From Planctomycetota bacterium (lineage in GTDB: Bacteria > Planctomycetota > OFTM77), in contig JAJDCO010000063.1 in assembly GCA_029260795.1 (NCBI GenBank), forward strand, positions 39,166 to 103,165: DNA of 64,000 nucleotides. The letters run 5' to 3'. The notes beneath the pieces are model-generated. The model worked only from the letters and a program-made list of their open reading frames with translations. It did not search any database and was not told where the DNA came from. Positions 17,879-27,064 of this stretch are shown one piece after another (position 1 is the first letter of the stretch; every line of letters starts with the position of its first letter). Both the position numbers and the translations under genes were made by a program.

Positions 17879-18718
17879 TCAGTGCGAGCCGGCGGGCGCG
17901 TGGAGTGCCGCCAGCACGCGGCAGCCGTCGCGGAGCGCGCCTGGGTCGTGCGTGCGGACGAACGAGGCGCCGTGCTCGATCGCGAACAGCTCGGCGGCGA
18001 GCGTCGCCGAGCCTCGCCGGTCGGTCGGTCGGTCCGTGAGCACGCCGAGGAAGGACTTGCGCGACACGGACACGTAGATCGGCAAGCCGAAGCGCTCGGC
18101 GAGCACGTCGAGCTCTTGGAGCACGGCGATCGAAGGTGCCGGAGTGCTGCCGAGGAAGAAGCCCATGCCGGGATCGAGGATCAGTCGTGAGCGAGCGATG
18201 CCGGCCGCCTCGAGCTCGGCGCAGCGTCGCTCGAAGAAGCGCGCGACACCGTCGCGAACCGTCTGCGGGTCCGCCGCTCGGCGGTCGGCGCGCACGTCGC
18301 CTTGAATCGAGTGCATGACGACGAGCTGACACGATGCCTCGGCCAAACCCCGCACGGTCTCGGGATCGGGAAAGCCCCGAATGTCGTTGAGCTGCGCGAA
18401 GCCGTGGGAGGCAGCCCAGAGCTGCGTCTCGGGCAGCGGCGAGTCGACCGAGAGAGGAATGCCGTCGGCGAGCAAGGCGGTGGCGACCGGCTCGAGGCGA
18501 CGAATCTCCTCGGACGCCGGCACGGACTCGGCATCGGGATGGCTGGACGCCGGGCCGAGATCGAGGAGGTCCGCCCCGTCGGCCACGAGCTGACGCGCAT
18601 GCTCGACAGCGCGAGCCGGATCGAGATAGCGCCCGCCATCGGAGAACGAGTCGCGCGTGATGTTGACGATGCCGACGATCTTCGCATCGCGAAAGCGCCG
18701 AGCGGTGTCCGGTGACAT
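17879..18718 (-). CDS. folP: Dihydropteroate synthase, Sul-like type
   Basis: Joins p-aminobenzoate to the pterin pyrophosphate in folate synthesis. Catalytic landmarks are present: GIVNITRDSFSDGG (16-29), Asp in LLDLG (53), VDSPLPETQ (91-99), LNDIRGFPDP (110-119), LILDPGMGFFLG (179-190), VSVSRKSFLG (216-225) and RTHDPG (255-260). Compared with standard FolP (GGESTRPG, LDPGxGFGK), the loops read GPASSHPDA and GMGFFLG, which match the sulfonamide-resistance enzymes Sul1/Sul2 as I recall them. Thus this chromosomal enzyme belongs to, or is close to, the Sul-type branch; reduced sulfonamide binding is inferred, not shown. It leads an operon with an RND efflux pair. The 279-residue length is normal for the family. 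Confidence 0.9.
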   Translation of the reverse strand: MSPDTARRFRDAKIVGIVNITRDSFSDGGRYLDPARAVEHARQLVADGADLLDLGPASSHPDAESVPASEEIRRLEPVATALLADGIPLSVDSPLPETQLWAASHGFAQLNDIRGFPDPETVRGLAEASCQLVVMHSIQGDVRADRRAADPQTVRDGVARFFERRCAELEAAGIARSRLILDPGMGFFLGSTPAPSIAVLQELDVLAERFGLPIYVSVSRKSFLGVLTDRPTDRRGSATLAAELFAIEHGASFVRTHDPGALRDGCRVLAALHAPAGSH

Positions 18719-18779
18719 GCACAGGCCTCCTGGCCGGGATTCGTCTGCCGAGGCCGGGATTGTAGGAGAGATGCCGTTT

Positions 18780-18796
18780 GATCACACGAAGTGATC
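18780..18796. promoter_or_regulatory. Inverted repeat between divergent genes
   Basis: GATCAC (18780-18785) and GTGATC (18791-18796) form a perfect 6-bp inverted repeat around ACGAA, 61 bases upstream of the folP-like start and about 130 bases upstream of the S2P-like start. It could be an operator or a small hairpin; nothing ties it to a regulator. Confidence 0.3.
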
Positions 18797-18924
18797 GGAC
18801 TCAGCTGTCGTTTGATTTCAATCGGAGGAGCGGATACACCTGGCGCGTCTCCTCGTCGGAGCTGCGGGATTCCCTCGGTGGCCGGAGTGCGAGGAGGTGA
18901 GCTGCGTGATTCGAGACGCTTCCG

Positions 18925-19647
18925 ATGGAAATCCTGGCCCTGGGCATCGCCTGGTACTTCGTGTTCGTCGTGTCGACGGTGTGCCACGAAGCGGCCCACG
19001 CGTTGGTCGCGAAGTGGGGGGGCGACTGGACCGCCTACTACGGTGGCCAAGTGACGCTCAACCCTCGGCCGCACGTTCAGCGGGAGCCGATGGGGATGGT
19101 CGTGATCCCCTGGGTCGTGTACCTGATGACGGCCGTCGGCGGCATGGGCTGGATGGTCGGCTGGGCGAGCACGCCGTACAACCCGGCTTGGGCGGTTCAG
19201 TTTCCCAAGCGCGCCGCGCTGATGGCGGCCGCCGGTCCCCTGGCCAACCTGTCGCTGTTCTTGCTGGCGGCGCTCGGCATTCGAATCGGGCTGTCGGCCG
19301 GGCTCTTCGAGCCTCCGGTCGGCGCGTTCAGCTACACTGGCTTGGTGGTGACGCCGGGGCAGGGTTTGGCGCAAGGGCTGGGAGTGTTGCTGAGCATCGC
19401 GTTCACCCTGAATCTCGTGCTGATGCTCTTCAACTTGCTGCCGATCCCACCCCTGGACGGCAGCGGCTTCTTCGGCTTCTTCCTCGACGAAGAGCGCATG
19501 CTTCGATTGCAGGAGCTCTTTCATCGACCCTACGTCGGGCTGGTCGGGATCCTGATCGCCTGGCAGGTCTTCCCGCACGTCTTCGGACCGGTGTTTCGGT
19601 TCTCATTGGGATTACTGTACCCGGGTCTCGAGTTTCGCCCCCACTGA
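18925..19647 (+). CDS. Site-2-protease-like (M50) membrane metallopeptidase
   Basis: A 240-residue polytopic membrane protein with the M50 hallmarks: HEAAH at 21-25 inside the first membrane segment and LLPIPPLDG at 171-179, which supplies the third zinc ligand Asp. About six hydrophobic segments are visible. It lacks a PDZ domain, so it belongs to the short S2P group rather than the RseP type. Such enzymes cut membrane-spanning substrates, often in signalling. No substrate is adjacent, although an ECF sigma system lies 38 kb away in this window. The ribosome site before the ATG is weak. Confidence 0.87.
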   Translation: MEILALGIAWYFVFVVSTVCHEAAHALVAKWGGDWTAYYGGQVTLNPRPHVQREPMGMVVIPWVVYLMTAVGGMGWMVGWASTPYNPAWAVQFPKRAALMAAAGPLANLSLFLLAALGIRIGLSAGLFEPPVGAFSYTGLVVTPGQGLAQGLGVLLSIAFTLNLVLMLFNLLPIPPLDGSGFFGFFLDEERMLRLQELFHRPYVGLVGILIAWQVFPHVFGPVFRFSLGLLYPGLEFRPH

Positions 19648-19789
19648 TCGCGGCATCGCGGTGCTTGCAATTCCCACCGAAGACGCGTGAGAATGTCCGG
19701 GACGTCGGCTTCTCGAAGTCGACGGGTGGGAATCCGAATGGGTGAATCTGGGGGAGCCCTCACCGGGGAACGGTGCAAGAGGGCTTCGA

Positions 19790-20872
19790 ATGACGAGGCA
19801 GCTCGTAGTCCTCGCCGATCCGGTATTGCGCGCCGTCGCGCGCCGAACTTTGGAACGCCTCGGAGGCACCGTGCGTGCCGCGGCGTCGCTGGACGAAGCG
19901 ATTGCCGAAGGCGTTGAATTGCAGCCCGACCTGCTCGTGGCCGACGGGTCGAGTCGAAGTCCCCGCACCGGATTGCAGGCGGCACTGTCGCTGCGCACGC
20001 TCTTCCCGGAGCTGCGCGTTCTCTTGCTGGCCGAGTCCGGGAGCTCGCCGGCGGCGGTCGGCGGATTCCTCGAGCTGCTCGAGGCGCCCTTCGATGCGAC
20101 GCGATTGGCGTGCGCCATCGAGCGGCTCGCCGATGGGGCGCGGGACTTCGGAGGTCTCCCGGTCGGGCTCGCGATCTTGGGTCCGGATCGCACCATCTTG
20201 CACGCCAACGAAATGGCGCAGCGACACTTCGCCGCCACCTTCGCCGGTCTTCATACGACGAGCTTCGATGCCCTGATTCCCCCCGAGCATCAGATCGGGC
20301 TCGAGCGATCGACGGATCGCTGGCACCGGGTCTTCCCGGAAGCCGCGGCGCCCATTCACTGGTACGTGCGTCGCCGTCATTGGCCGCAGCGCGAGCGGTC
20401 GCTTCTGGCCATCCTGTCGGAGGATCAGCGCACGCTCATGGACCATCCCTTGGTCGAGATGTTGTTCCAAGGTTGTCGCACGCAGCGCACGAGCCAGCTC
20501 GTGCTGGTCGCCGATGCCCACGCGAGCTCGCCCGAGATGTTCGAGGCGAGCCTGGACGCTTTCGGAGGCAGCCTACGCTGGGCGACCCAGGCCGCCGAAG
20601 TCTTGCGGCAATTCGAGCGCGAGCCGGGTATCCGCCGCGTCGTGCTCGACTGGGAGACCGTGGAGGCGCGCGGCGAGGAGCTCGCGATGACGCTGCGCGC
20701 CCTCCGTCCGGGAACTCGTCTCGTCGGCACGAGCATTCACGATCGGCGAGACGAGTTTCGAAGCCTCGGCATCACCGAATACTTGAGCAAGCCGTGGCGC
20801 CTATTCGATGTCCTCGAGCTCCTGGGAGCCTCCCCCGACGCCCCGCCGCGAGCCCTCGAAGCGGAGCGGTGA
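19790..20872 (+). CDS. Receiver-PAS-receiver protein without output domain
   Basis: A protein of 360 residues. The first 115 residues look like a response-regulator receiver (LVVLADPVLRAVARRTLE, then PDLLVADGSS with a possible phospho-Asp). The middle (about 118-215) resembles a PAS domain (GLAILGPDRTILHANEMAQ). The last 130 residues form a second receiver-like domain: QLVLVADAH, RRVVLDWE with an Asp, and ITEYLSKPW with the conserved Lys-Pro. Both lack the full acidic pair at the N-terminus, so phosphorylation is doubtful. There is no DNA-binding or enzymatic output. The start at 19790 is chosen because the receiver begins immediately after it; a longer start at 19742 is possible. Confidence 0.65.
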   Translation: MTRQLVVLADPVLRAVARRTLERLGGTVRAAASLDEAIAEGVELQPDLLVADGSSRSPRTGLQAALSLRTLFPELRVLLLAESGSSPAAVGGFLELLEAPFDATRLACAIERLADGARDFGGLPVGLAILGPDRTILHANEMAQRHFAATFAGLHTTSFDALIPPEHQIGLERSTDRWHRVFPEAAAPIHWYVRRRHWPQRERSLLAILSEDQRTLMDHPLVEMLFQGCRTQRTSQLVLVADAHASSPEMFEASLDAFGGSLRWATQAAEVLRQFEREPGIRRVVLDWETVEARGEELAMTLRALRPGTRLVGTSIHDRRDEFRSLGITEYLSKPWRLFDVLELLGASPDAPPRALEAER

Positions 20873-20888
20873 GAAGCCGGCTCAGTTC

Positions 20889-23800
20889 TCACTTCACGAT
20901 GGCATCCAACGCCGCTTCGATGGCGGCTCGCACGGCAGCGTCTTCGTCCTTACGGACGCGGAGCAGAGCCGGCAGCGCGGCTTCGCTTCCCAATCGGCCC
21001 AGCGCTTGGGCACCCGCGATTCGGACGCTCGACGCGGGATCGGACAGCATCGCGGTCAGCTCCTGCAACGCTTCGGGTGACGACGACCCTCCGTGAACGC
21101 TCTCGGCAAACCGTTTCTGGTCGAGATAGAACCGGATCTTTTGGATCGAGCCCTGGGCGGCTTGCCGCACCTCGGGCAGGCGGTGTCGCAGCAGCTCGAC
21201 GAGGCGAGGAAGGAGGTCCTCGTCCAAGAAGGTGCCGAGAGCCTCGATCGCCTTGGCGCGGACGTCGGCGTCGTCGGCCTCGAGCTGCTCGAGCACGAGC
21301 TGTCTCGCGCGCGGTTCCGCAAAGCGGGTGAGTGTCTCGAGGGCCTCGATGCGCACGATCGGCTCCTTCGCACGTGAGAGGAGCTCGGCAAGCCCGTCGA
21401 GCGCGGCCTCGGCGGGATATTTCGCCAGCGACCGCACCATCGGAATCTGGTTGTTGTTCTTCCAGACTTGGCTCAGCGTGAACTCGACCAGGTCCGGGAT
21501 GGCCTCTGGGCGAGCCAGGCGATCGATGGCCATGGCCGCGGCATGCCTCTGTCCATTCTCTCTCCCCTCCTTCAGCAGACTCAAAAGAACGTCGAACGCC
21601 CGCGGATCCCCACTCGCGCCGAGAGAATGGATCGCTTTGCTGCCTTGCCCCGGGACGAGTGCGACCAGGTCGTCGAACTCGCCGATCTGGAGCAGGAGCA
21701 GCTCGGCATTGTGACGGACCTGCTCGTCGCCGGATTGGGCATAGCGGCGCACGGATGGCAAGGCGCTCGGCCCGGCGAGGCCCCGCAGGAGCTGGAGAAT
21801 CTGCACCTGCAGCCCGGTCGGGGCGAGCTCGAGTGCCGCGATGAGGCGCTGAGAATCCTCTGCCTGAGCAGACCTATTGAGCGTTCTGTGGAAGGTCTTC
21901 CAGGCTTGCACATTCAGGTCCGGCAGCCGCTCCAACATCGTGTCGATGGCCAACCGGACTCCGACGCCGTTCTTCACGAGCCGGTCAATCGCATTGCTGG
22001 CCCGATTGACGGCGTTGGTGTTCGGATCGGTCAAGGCTTCCACCAAGTAGGGAAGAACGCGCGCGTCTTCGATGTCGTCCAGCGCGCTCACCGCTCGGTC
22101 TCGCGTCGGACCGTCTTCGGATCGGACATGTCGGCCGATGGGCTCGATCAGCTCAGGGACATCCAGCTTGTCGGCTATGTAGAGTGCGGTGTTGACTTGC
22201 TTCGAGTCCCCTCGGTTCAGAATCTGTGCCAAGGCGGGAGCCAGCACCGGTGAGTGCACGGATTGAGCCGCCCACAGCGCTTGATCGACGACCGCACGGT
22301 CGTCCGAGCGGAGCGCCTGGGCGACGGCCGGCACGGCGGCCTCGATCTTCAGGTTGCCGATGATGCGGAGCACCTTCACCTGGACGCTCGGTGACAGTCT
22401 CTCGAAGCCCTCGAGCGAGCCGATGGTCTTCGAGACGCTCTCGCGGTCGCTCTGGACGAGCGCCTTGTCGATCAGGCTGTCCGGCAGCTCGGTCAGGTGC
22501 GCGAACAAGAGATCCCGCACGACCGGTTCTCGCACGTGCTGCTCCAATCGGCTCTGAACGTTGGACCCCAGAATGGGATCGGAGGCCAGCTCGATGAAGC
22601 GTTGGGCGACGAGCGGGTCGCTCAGGCGGCCATCGAGGGCGCCCAATGCGGACCGCGCGACCGAAGGCAGCGGGTCATCGAGGTTTCGGAGCAAGAAGTC
22701 GCGGGCTCGCTCCGTCGGGAGCTGCCCGAGAGTGGACATCACCCATTGCCGCAGCTCGACCGGGGCGCCCTCCGACAAGGCGATCAGGCGCTCGACACAG
22801 CTCGCCAGGACGGCTGGCTCTTCGAACAGTGGCTGTCGGTGCTGGGACCATCGATTCAGTGCCTCGACGGCAGCCCTGGCCACGTCGGGTTGGGCCGGGT
22901 CGAGCGCGTCGACGGCGGCCTCGATCCACTGATCGAATCCTTGTCGTCGCTGAGCGGCCTTCTCGAAGAAGGCGGTTCGGACCCGCGGGTCGTCGTCGCT
23001 CAAGGCCTTCGAGGACGCAGCGCGGAACTCGGGGAATCGATACTCCCACATGAGCAGGAGCTGAACCGTCTGCGCCCGCACGGTGGCCGAGGAGTCGTCC
23101 ATCCGTCGCGCCAGTCGGTCGGGAAAGCGTTGCGCGTCTTCGCTGCCGGGCCACAGGTCGACGCCGATGGCGCGAACGGCGGCGGACTCGTCTTCGAGGA
23201 AGGAGAAGACCACCTCGGCGTTCCAGGGCTTCTTCTTCAGAAAGGTCTGCAACGCTTGCTGCACGACGGTGTCGGCCGACCGGAGTGCATTCCGCAGGAC
23301 GGGCAGCAAGGTCGCGTCGCGTCCGGCGAAGTCGACGAGGAGGCGCGCGACCTCTTGGCTCGCGAAGTAGTCGCTCGTCGTGAGCGCTTCGACCAAGAAG
23401 GGCGCGACGTCCGATCCGATCCCCATGAGGGCTTCGGCCGCTTGCTTGCGAACGGCTTCGTCCTCGGCATTGAGGCGCTCGATCAGGCTCACCACCTTGC
23501 GGCGCAGGCTAGCCTGCTCGGTATCCGATCCCGTGAGCGCCTCCTGGGCGGCGTCCAAGATCGGCTGGAGCTCGGCTCGCTGAGCGTCGGTGAGAATCGT
23601 GAGCGCCGCGATCTCGGCACGCACCTTCTCGAGCTCACCCTGCGTTCGCCGGAGGACGGGATGGTTGGCCGTGTAGAGCTTCGCGTTGTGCTCGTGCGTC
23701 CGCTCGAGGTCTCGCACTTTCTGAACGAGCTCAGCGTGCTTCTCTTGATTCGATGCGGAGTCGCTTGCCACCGCATACTTCGCCAGCAGCTCCCGCAGCA

Positions 23801-24086
23801 ACGCTCGACTCTCTTCGAGTCGCCCGAGGCGGCTCAGCGTCAGGGCCATCCGAAGCTGTGTGAGGGCGCGAACGATCGGGCCGATGGGATCGACCTCCAG
23901 CACGCGCCGGTAGATCGCCAGCGCTTCCTCGTAGCGACCGCTCGCCACCTCGAGGTACCAGGCCTCTTGAAGCTGGGCTTCGACGGAGTCGTCTGCGGAG
24001 GTCTCGGCCGGCGGCTGCGTCTGCCCGCGGGCCGAGAGAGCCAGCAGCATTCCGACGATCACGACGAGGGGGAATCGCTTCGACAT
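20889..24086 (-). CDS. Exported HEAT-repeat protein, very long
   Basis: A 1065-residue protein with a signal peptide (MSKRFPLVVIVGMLLALSARGQ) and CAGGAGC seven bases before the start. Residues about 35-95 form TPR-like helices (EEALAIYRRVLEVDP), 100-190 a charged, coiled-coil-like part, and from about 190 to the end a continuous array of HEAT/armadillo-type repeats, with recurring phrases such as VRKQAAEALMGIG, VRAKAIEALGTFLD and VRIAGAQALGRLG. About 20 or more repeats fit the length. HEAT arrays are binding scaffolds; no catalytic site is visible. It is convergent with the receiver-PAS gene (16 bases apart) and divergent from the kinase gene. Confidence 0.88.
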   Translation of the reverse strand: MSKRFPLVVIVGMLLALSARGQTQPPAETSADDSVEAQLQEAWYLEVASGRYEEALAIYRRVLEVDPIGPIVRALTQLRMALTLSRLGRLEESRALLRELLAKYAVASDSASNQEKHAELVQKVRDLERTHEHNAKLYTANHPVLRRTQGELEKVRAEIAALTILTDAQRAELQPILDAAQEALTGSDTEQASLRRKVVSLIERLNAEDEAVRKQAAEALMGIGSDVAPFLVEALTTSDYFASQEVARLLVDFAGRDATLLPVLRNALRSADTVVQQALQTFLKKKPWNAEVVFSFLEDESAAVRAIGVDLWPGSEDAQRFPDRLARRMDDSSATVRAQTVQLLLMWEYRFPEFRAASSKALSDDDPRVRTAFFEKAAQRRQGFDQWIEAAVDALDPAQPDVARAAVEALNRWSQHRQPLFEEPAVLASCVERLIALSEGAPVELRQWVMSTLGQLPTERARDFLLRNLDDPLPSVARSALGALDGRLSDPLVAQRFIELASDPILGSNVQSRLEQHVREPVVRDLLFAHLTELPDSLIDKALVQSDRESVSKTIGSLEGFERLSPSVQVKVLRIIGNLKIEAAVPAVAQALRSDDRAVVDQALWAAQSVHSPVLAPALAQILNRGDSKQVNTALYIADKLDVPELIEPIGRHVRSEDGPTRDRAVSALDDIEDARVLPYLVEALTDPNTNAVNRASNAIDRLVKNGVGVRLAIDTMLERLPDLNVQAWKTFHRTLNRSAQAEDSQRLIAALELAPTGLQVQILQLLRGLAGPSALPSVRRYAQSGDEQVRHNAELLLLQIGEFDDLVALVPGQGSKAIHSLGASGDPRAFDVLLSLLKEGRENGQRHAAAMAIDRLARPEAIPDLVEFTLSQVWKNNNQIPMVRSLAKYPAEAALDGLAELLSRAKEPIVRIEALETLTRFAEPRARQLVLEQLEADDADVRAKAIEALGTFLDEDLLPRLVELLRHRLPEVRQAAQGSIQKIRFYLDQKRFAESVHGGSSSPEALQELTAMLSDPASSVRIAGAQALGRLGSEAALPALLRVRKDEDAAVRAAIEAALDAIVK

Positions 24087-24219
24087 CACGGTGCTCCTGA
24101 ACAGTGAAGGGATCGAGCCAATGCGCTCGACCCTACCGAGATCGTCTCCCTGTGATGTCAGATCGCTGTTTGAAGTTGTGAGCCGGTGTAAGTCGTCGTC
24201 ACCCGACTAGGCGGCCCGC

Positions 24220-26346
24220 GTGTTTTCGGGTTCCATGGAAGCGAACCTCACTTGGAGCAGCCGCCCTTTGCCTCGACCGAATCCAACCCGATACTCGCTC
24301 GGCACGACGCTCGCCCTCATCGGCATCGTCGGCGCGTTCGCGGTTCTGCTGGCGACGCTGATCCGGCTGCAGCTCGATCGGGATGCCCAGGATTTCCGGA
24401 GCTCTCTCGTCTCGATCAGTGAGGAGGCGACCGAGGGCGTGCACGCGGATCTGCATCGATCGATCGAGGAGGCGCTCGATCGTCTCGCCGCCATCGAGGT
24501 CGGCGACGCCCGGGCACTGCGCCGATTTCAAGAGGCGACGCCGCTCGTCGAGATGCCGTTCCAACACGTCGGCGGAGCCTTCGTCTGGCCGCCGTCGCGC
24601 GCGCGACACAACCCGACCGAGCTCCCATCGACGCCGCTGTCGGAGCGCCTGCTGCGCGCTGAGCGGCGAGCACAGGAGCGGGCGAGTGGCTCGGATCGGG
24701 TGCTGGCCGAGCGGACCTTCGCGACGCTCTTGGAAGAGAGGCTCCCACCCGAGGCCTTCGCCCGCAACGCGCTGCGTTTCGCCTCGTTCCTCGCCGAGGA
24801 CCCGGAGCGTCTCGATGTCGCGATCACCTGGTGTCGCCGCGCTTCCCGAGCGGCAGTGGACGCCGGCTTGCCCGATCTGCAGCTCTTCGCGCGCTTGCGC
24901 CAGGTCGAGCTGCTCAGCGATCACGGTCGTCCCGAGGACGCGGCTCGCGTAGCCGGGGAGGCGCTCACGCTCGCGTTGCGCGACGACGTCTTCTTTGCAG
25001 GCGGGCCGGCGGTCGGCTTCGTGATCGAGCAGCTTTGGCGAAGGCTGGAGCGACCCGAGCTGCGTGCGGAGTGGCCCCCGGAGCTCCAAGCGGACGCGCT
25101 GCGGGCGCGGCAAGGGCAGCTCGAGCGCGAGGCGATCTTCACGGAAGGGATGCCCTCGCCGATTCGGGTGGCGCTCGAGCTGGGTGCGGAGAATGGGGCG
25201 ACGGCGCTGGCATGGAGCGACGAGCCGCCTTCGATCACCGCCTGGCGCCGCTGGAGTCCGAAGCGCGCCGCCGGCTCGGACGAGGCCATTGCGGACGACG
25301 GCATCGTGGGCTTCCGGGCGCCGGCCTCGGCGGGAACGCTCTACTGGACGTCTGCCCTCGAATCGTTCGACGCGCATCCCGCGGTTCCCGATGGTGCCCG
25401 ACTCGTCTCGCCGGCCGGGACCGTGCTCGCCGCGACGGGCCACGCCGCCGGTTGGCCATCGGAGAACGTGATCGCGATCGAGCGTCCCCTCGGTCGAGCG
25501 CCCTTGCGGGTGGAGATCGACTGGAGCGAGGCGGTGGCCCGAGAGCGCCGACGCCGCGCCCGGGCGTATGGTGGCTTGGCGGCGGTCGCCTTGCTCGTGC
25601 TCGCGGGCGGCGGCTGGGCCGTGCGGCTCGGTGTCCGCCGGCAGCTCGAGCTGGCGGCGACGCGCGCGCGCTTCGTGGCGGATGTCTCGCACGACCTGCG
25701 CACACCGTTGACCCAGATTCGGCTGTTCACCGACATCCTTCGAGAGGGATACCAGCGACGGCCCGAGGACGTGGAGCAAAGCCTCTCGATCATCGCCCGC
25801 GAGGTGGATGGTCTCGAGCTCCTCATCGACAACGTCTTGGAGCTGGCGAGGCGAGAGTCGACGCGACCGGAGAGCGCGGCGATGTCGGTGGACGCGGGCG
25901 AGGTCGTTCGAGGGCTCGTCGAAGCGCAGCGACCGTCGCTCGAGCGGCAGGGATTCACGGTGGCGGTCGTGCTTCCGGAGACTCCGGCGACCGTGGGCCT
26001 GGATCGAACGAAGCTGGAGCAAGCCTTGCGCAACCTGATCTCGAACGCGGTGAAGTACTCGCAGCAAGACAAGGCGTTGTCGATCGAGGTGGCTCGGGTC
26101 GACGCGGGTGTCGAGCTGCGGGTCGCGGATCGGGGCCCCGGGCTACCGGTCAATGGCGAGGCGTTGTTCGAGCGTTTCACGCGCGGCGACGATCCCGCTC
26201 AGGCGCACATCGGAGGAGCCGGGATCGGCCTCTCGATCGTCCGGCAGATCGTCGAGGAGCAGGGCGGTCGCGTCGTGGCCACGGCTCGCCCGGGCGGCGG
26301 ATCGATCTTCACACTCTGGCTGCCGGAGCCGAAAGGGGAGGCATGA
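24220..26346 (+). CDS. Membrane sensor histidine kinase
   Basis: A 708-residue kinase paired with the OmpR-type regulator that follows. Two membrane helices (about 27-50 and 450-470) enclose an extracytoplasmic sensor of roughly 400 residues that I do not recognise; it is alpha-rich and not a PAS or Cache by eye. The HisKA motif VSHDLRTPL places the phosphorylated His at about residue 491. The ATPase has an N-box (NLISNAVKYS), G1 (DRGPGLPV) and G2 (GAGIGLSIV). The stop overlaps the regulator start by four bases, so the two are co-translated. The GTG start at 24220 could instead be the ATG at 24235. Confidence 0.93.
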   Translation: MFSGSMEANLTWSSRPLPRPNPTRYSLGTTLALIGIVGAFAVLLATLIRLQLDRDAQDFRSSLVSISEEATEGVHADLHRSIEEALDRLAAIEVGDARALRRFQEATPLVEMPFQHVGGAFVWPPSRARHNPTELPSTPLSERLLRAERRAQERASGSDRVLAERTFATLLEERLPPEAFARNALRFASFLAEDPERLDVAITWCRRASRAAVDAGLPDLQLFARLRQVELLSDHGRPEDAARVAGEALTLALRDDVFFAGGPAVGFVIEQLWRRLERPELRAEWPPELQADALRARQGQLEREAIFTEGMPSPIRVALELGAENGATALAWSDEPPSITAWRRWSPKRAAGSDEAIADDGIVGFRAPASAGTLYWTSALESFDAHPAVPDGARLVSPAGTVLAATGHAAGWPSENVIAIERPLGRAPLRVEIDWSEAVARERRRRARAYGGLAAVALLVLAGGGWAVRLGVRRQLELAATRARFVADVSHDLRTPLTQIRLFTDILREGYQRRPEDVEQSLSIIAREVDGLELLIDNVLELARRESTRPESAAMSVDAGEVVRGLVEAQRPSLERQGFTVAVVLPETPATVGLDRTKLEQALRNLISNAVKYSQQDKALSIEVARVDAGVELRVADRGPGLPVNGEALFERFTRGDDPAQAHIGGAGIGLSIVRQIVEEQGGRVVATARPGGGSIFTLWLPEPKGEA

Positions 26347-27035
26347 GTCGAGGACGCATTCTGATCGTCGAGGACGAGGCGGACGTGCGAGCCGGGCTGC
26401 GCACGGTCTTGGAGACAGAAGGCTTCACGGTCGAAGAGGCGGCCGACGGAGACTCGGGCCTGGCTCGAGCGCTCGCGACGCCGCCCCCCGACTTGATGCT
26501 GCTCGACCTGATGATCCCGCGGCGAGACGGGTTCGAGGTCTGCCGCGAGCTGCGGGCGCGTGGGTCGAAGATGCCGGTGCTGATTCTGACCGCGCGCGCT
26601 GCGGAGGTGGACAAGGTGCTGGGCCTGGAGCTCGGTGCGGACGACTACGTGACGAAGCCGTTCAGCGTGCGCGAGATCGTAGCGCGCGTGCGAGCGTTGC
26701 TCCGCCGGCTGGGCGACAGCGCTTCCGACCCGACGAGCAGCCTGCGCATTGGCGACGCCGAGATCGATCTCGAGCGCGCGCGCATCCGACGCGGCGAGCA
26801 AGAGGAGCCTCTGTTCCATTACGAGCGGGAGATCCTGCGGCTGCTGCTTCGGGCCCAAGGGAGTCCCGTGACGCGGCACGAGATCCTCAACGAGATCTGG
26901 GGCCTGGACAGCTTCCCGACCACCCGCACCGTCGACTTCCACGTCTGCAACCTCCGCAAGAAGATCGAGCCCGACGCAGCGGCACCCAGACACCTGCTGA
27001 CGGTGCACGGTGTCGGGTACCGGTTGGTGACCTGA
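26343..27035 (+). CDS. OmpR/PhoB-type response regulator
   Basis: A 230-residue regulator: a receiver domain with the acidic pair (VEDE, 9-12), phospho-acceptor Asp55 (LMLLDLMIP) and Lys105 (DDYVTKPFS), followed by a winged-helix domain (about 135-228) with LLRAQGSPVTRHEIL and VDFHVCNLRKKIE. It overlaps the histidine kinase by four bases, so it is the cognate partner. All key residues are present. Targets are unknown; the following M28 peptidase gene is separated from it by a 78-bp repeat array. Confidence 0.95.
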   Translation: MSRGRILIVEDEADVRAGLRTVLETEGFTVEEAADGDSGLARALATPPPDLMLLDLMIPRRDGFEVCRELRARGSKMPVLILTARAAEVDKVLGLELGADDYVTKPFSVREIVARVRALLRRLGDSASDPTSSLRIGDAEIDLERARIRRGEQEEPLFHYEREILRLLLRAQGSPVTRHEILNEIWGLDSFPTTRTVDFHVCNLRKKIEPDAAAPRHLLTVHGVGYRLVT

Positions 27036-27064
27036 GTCAAACCGAGCTGCGAGGTGCAAAGCCA

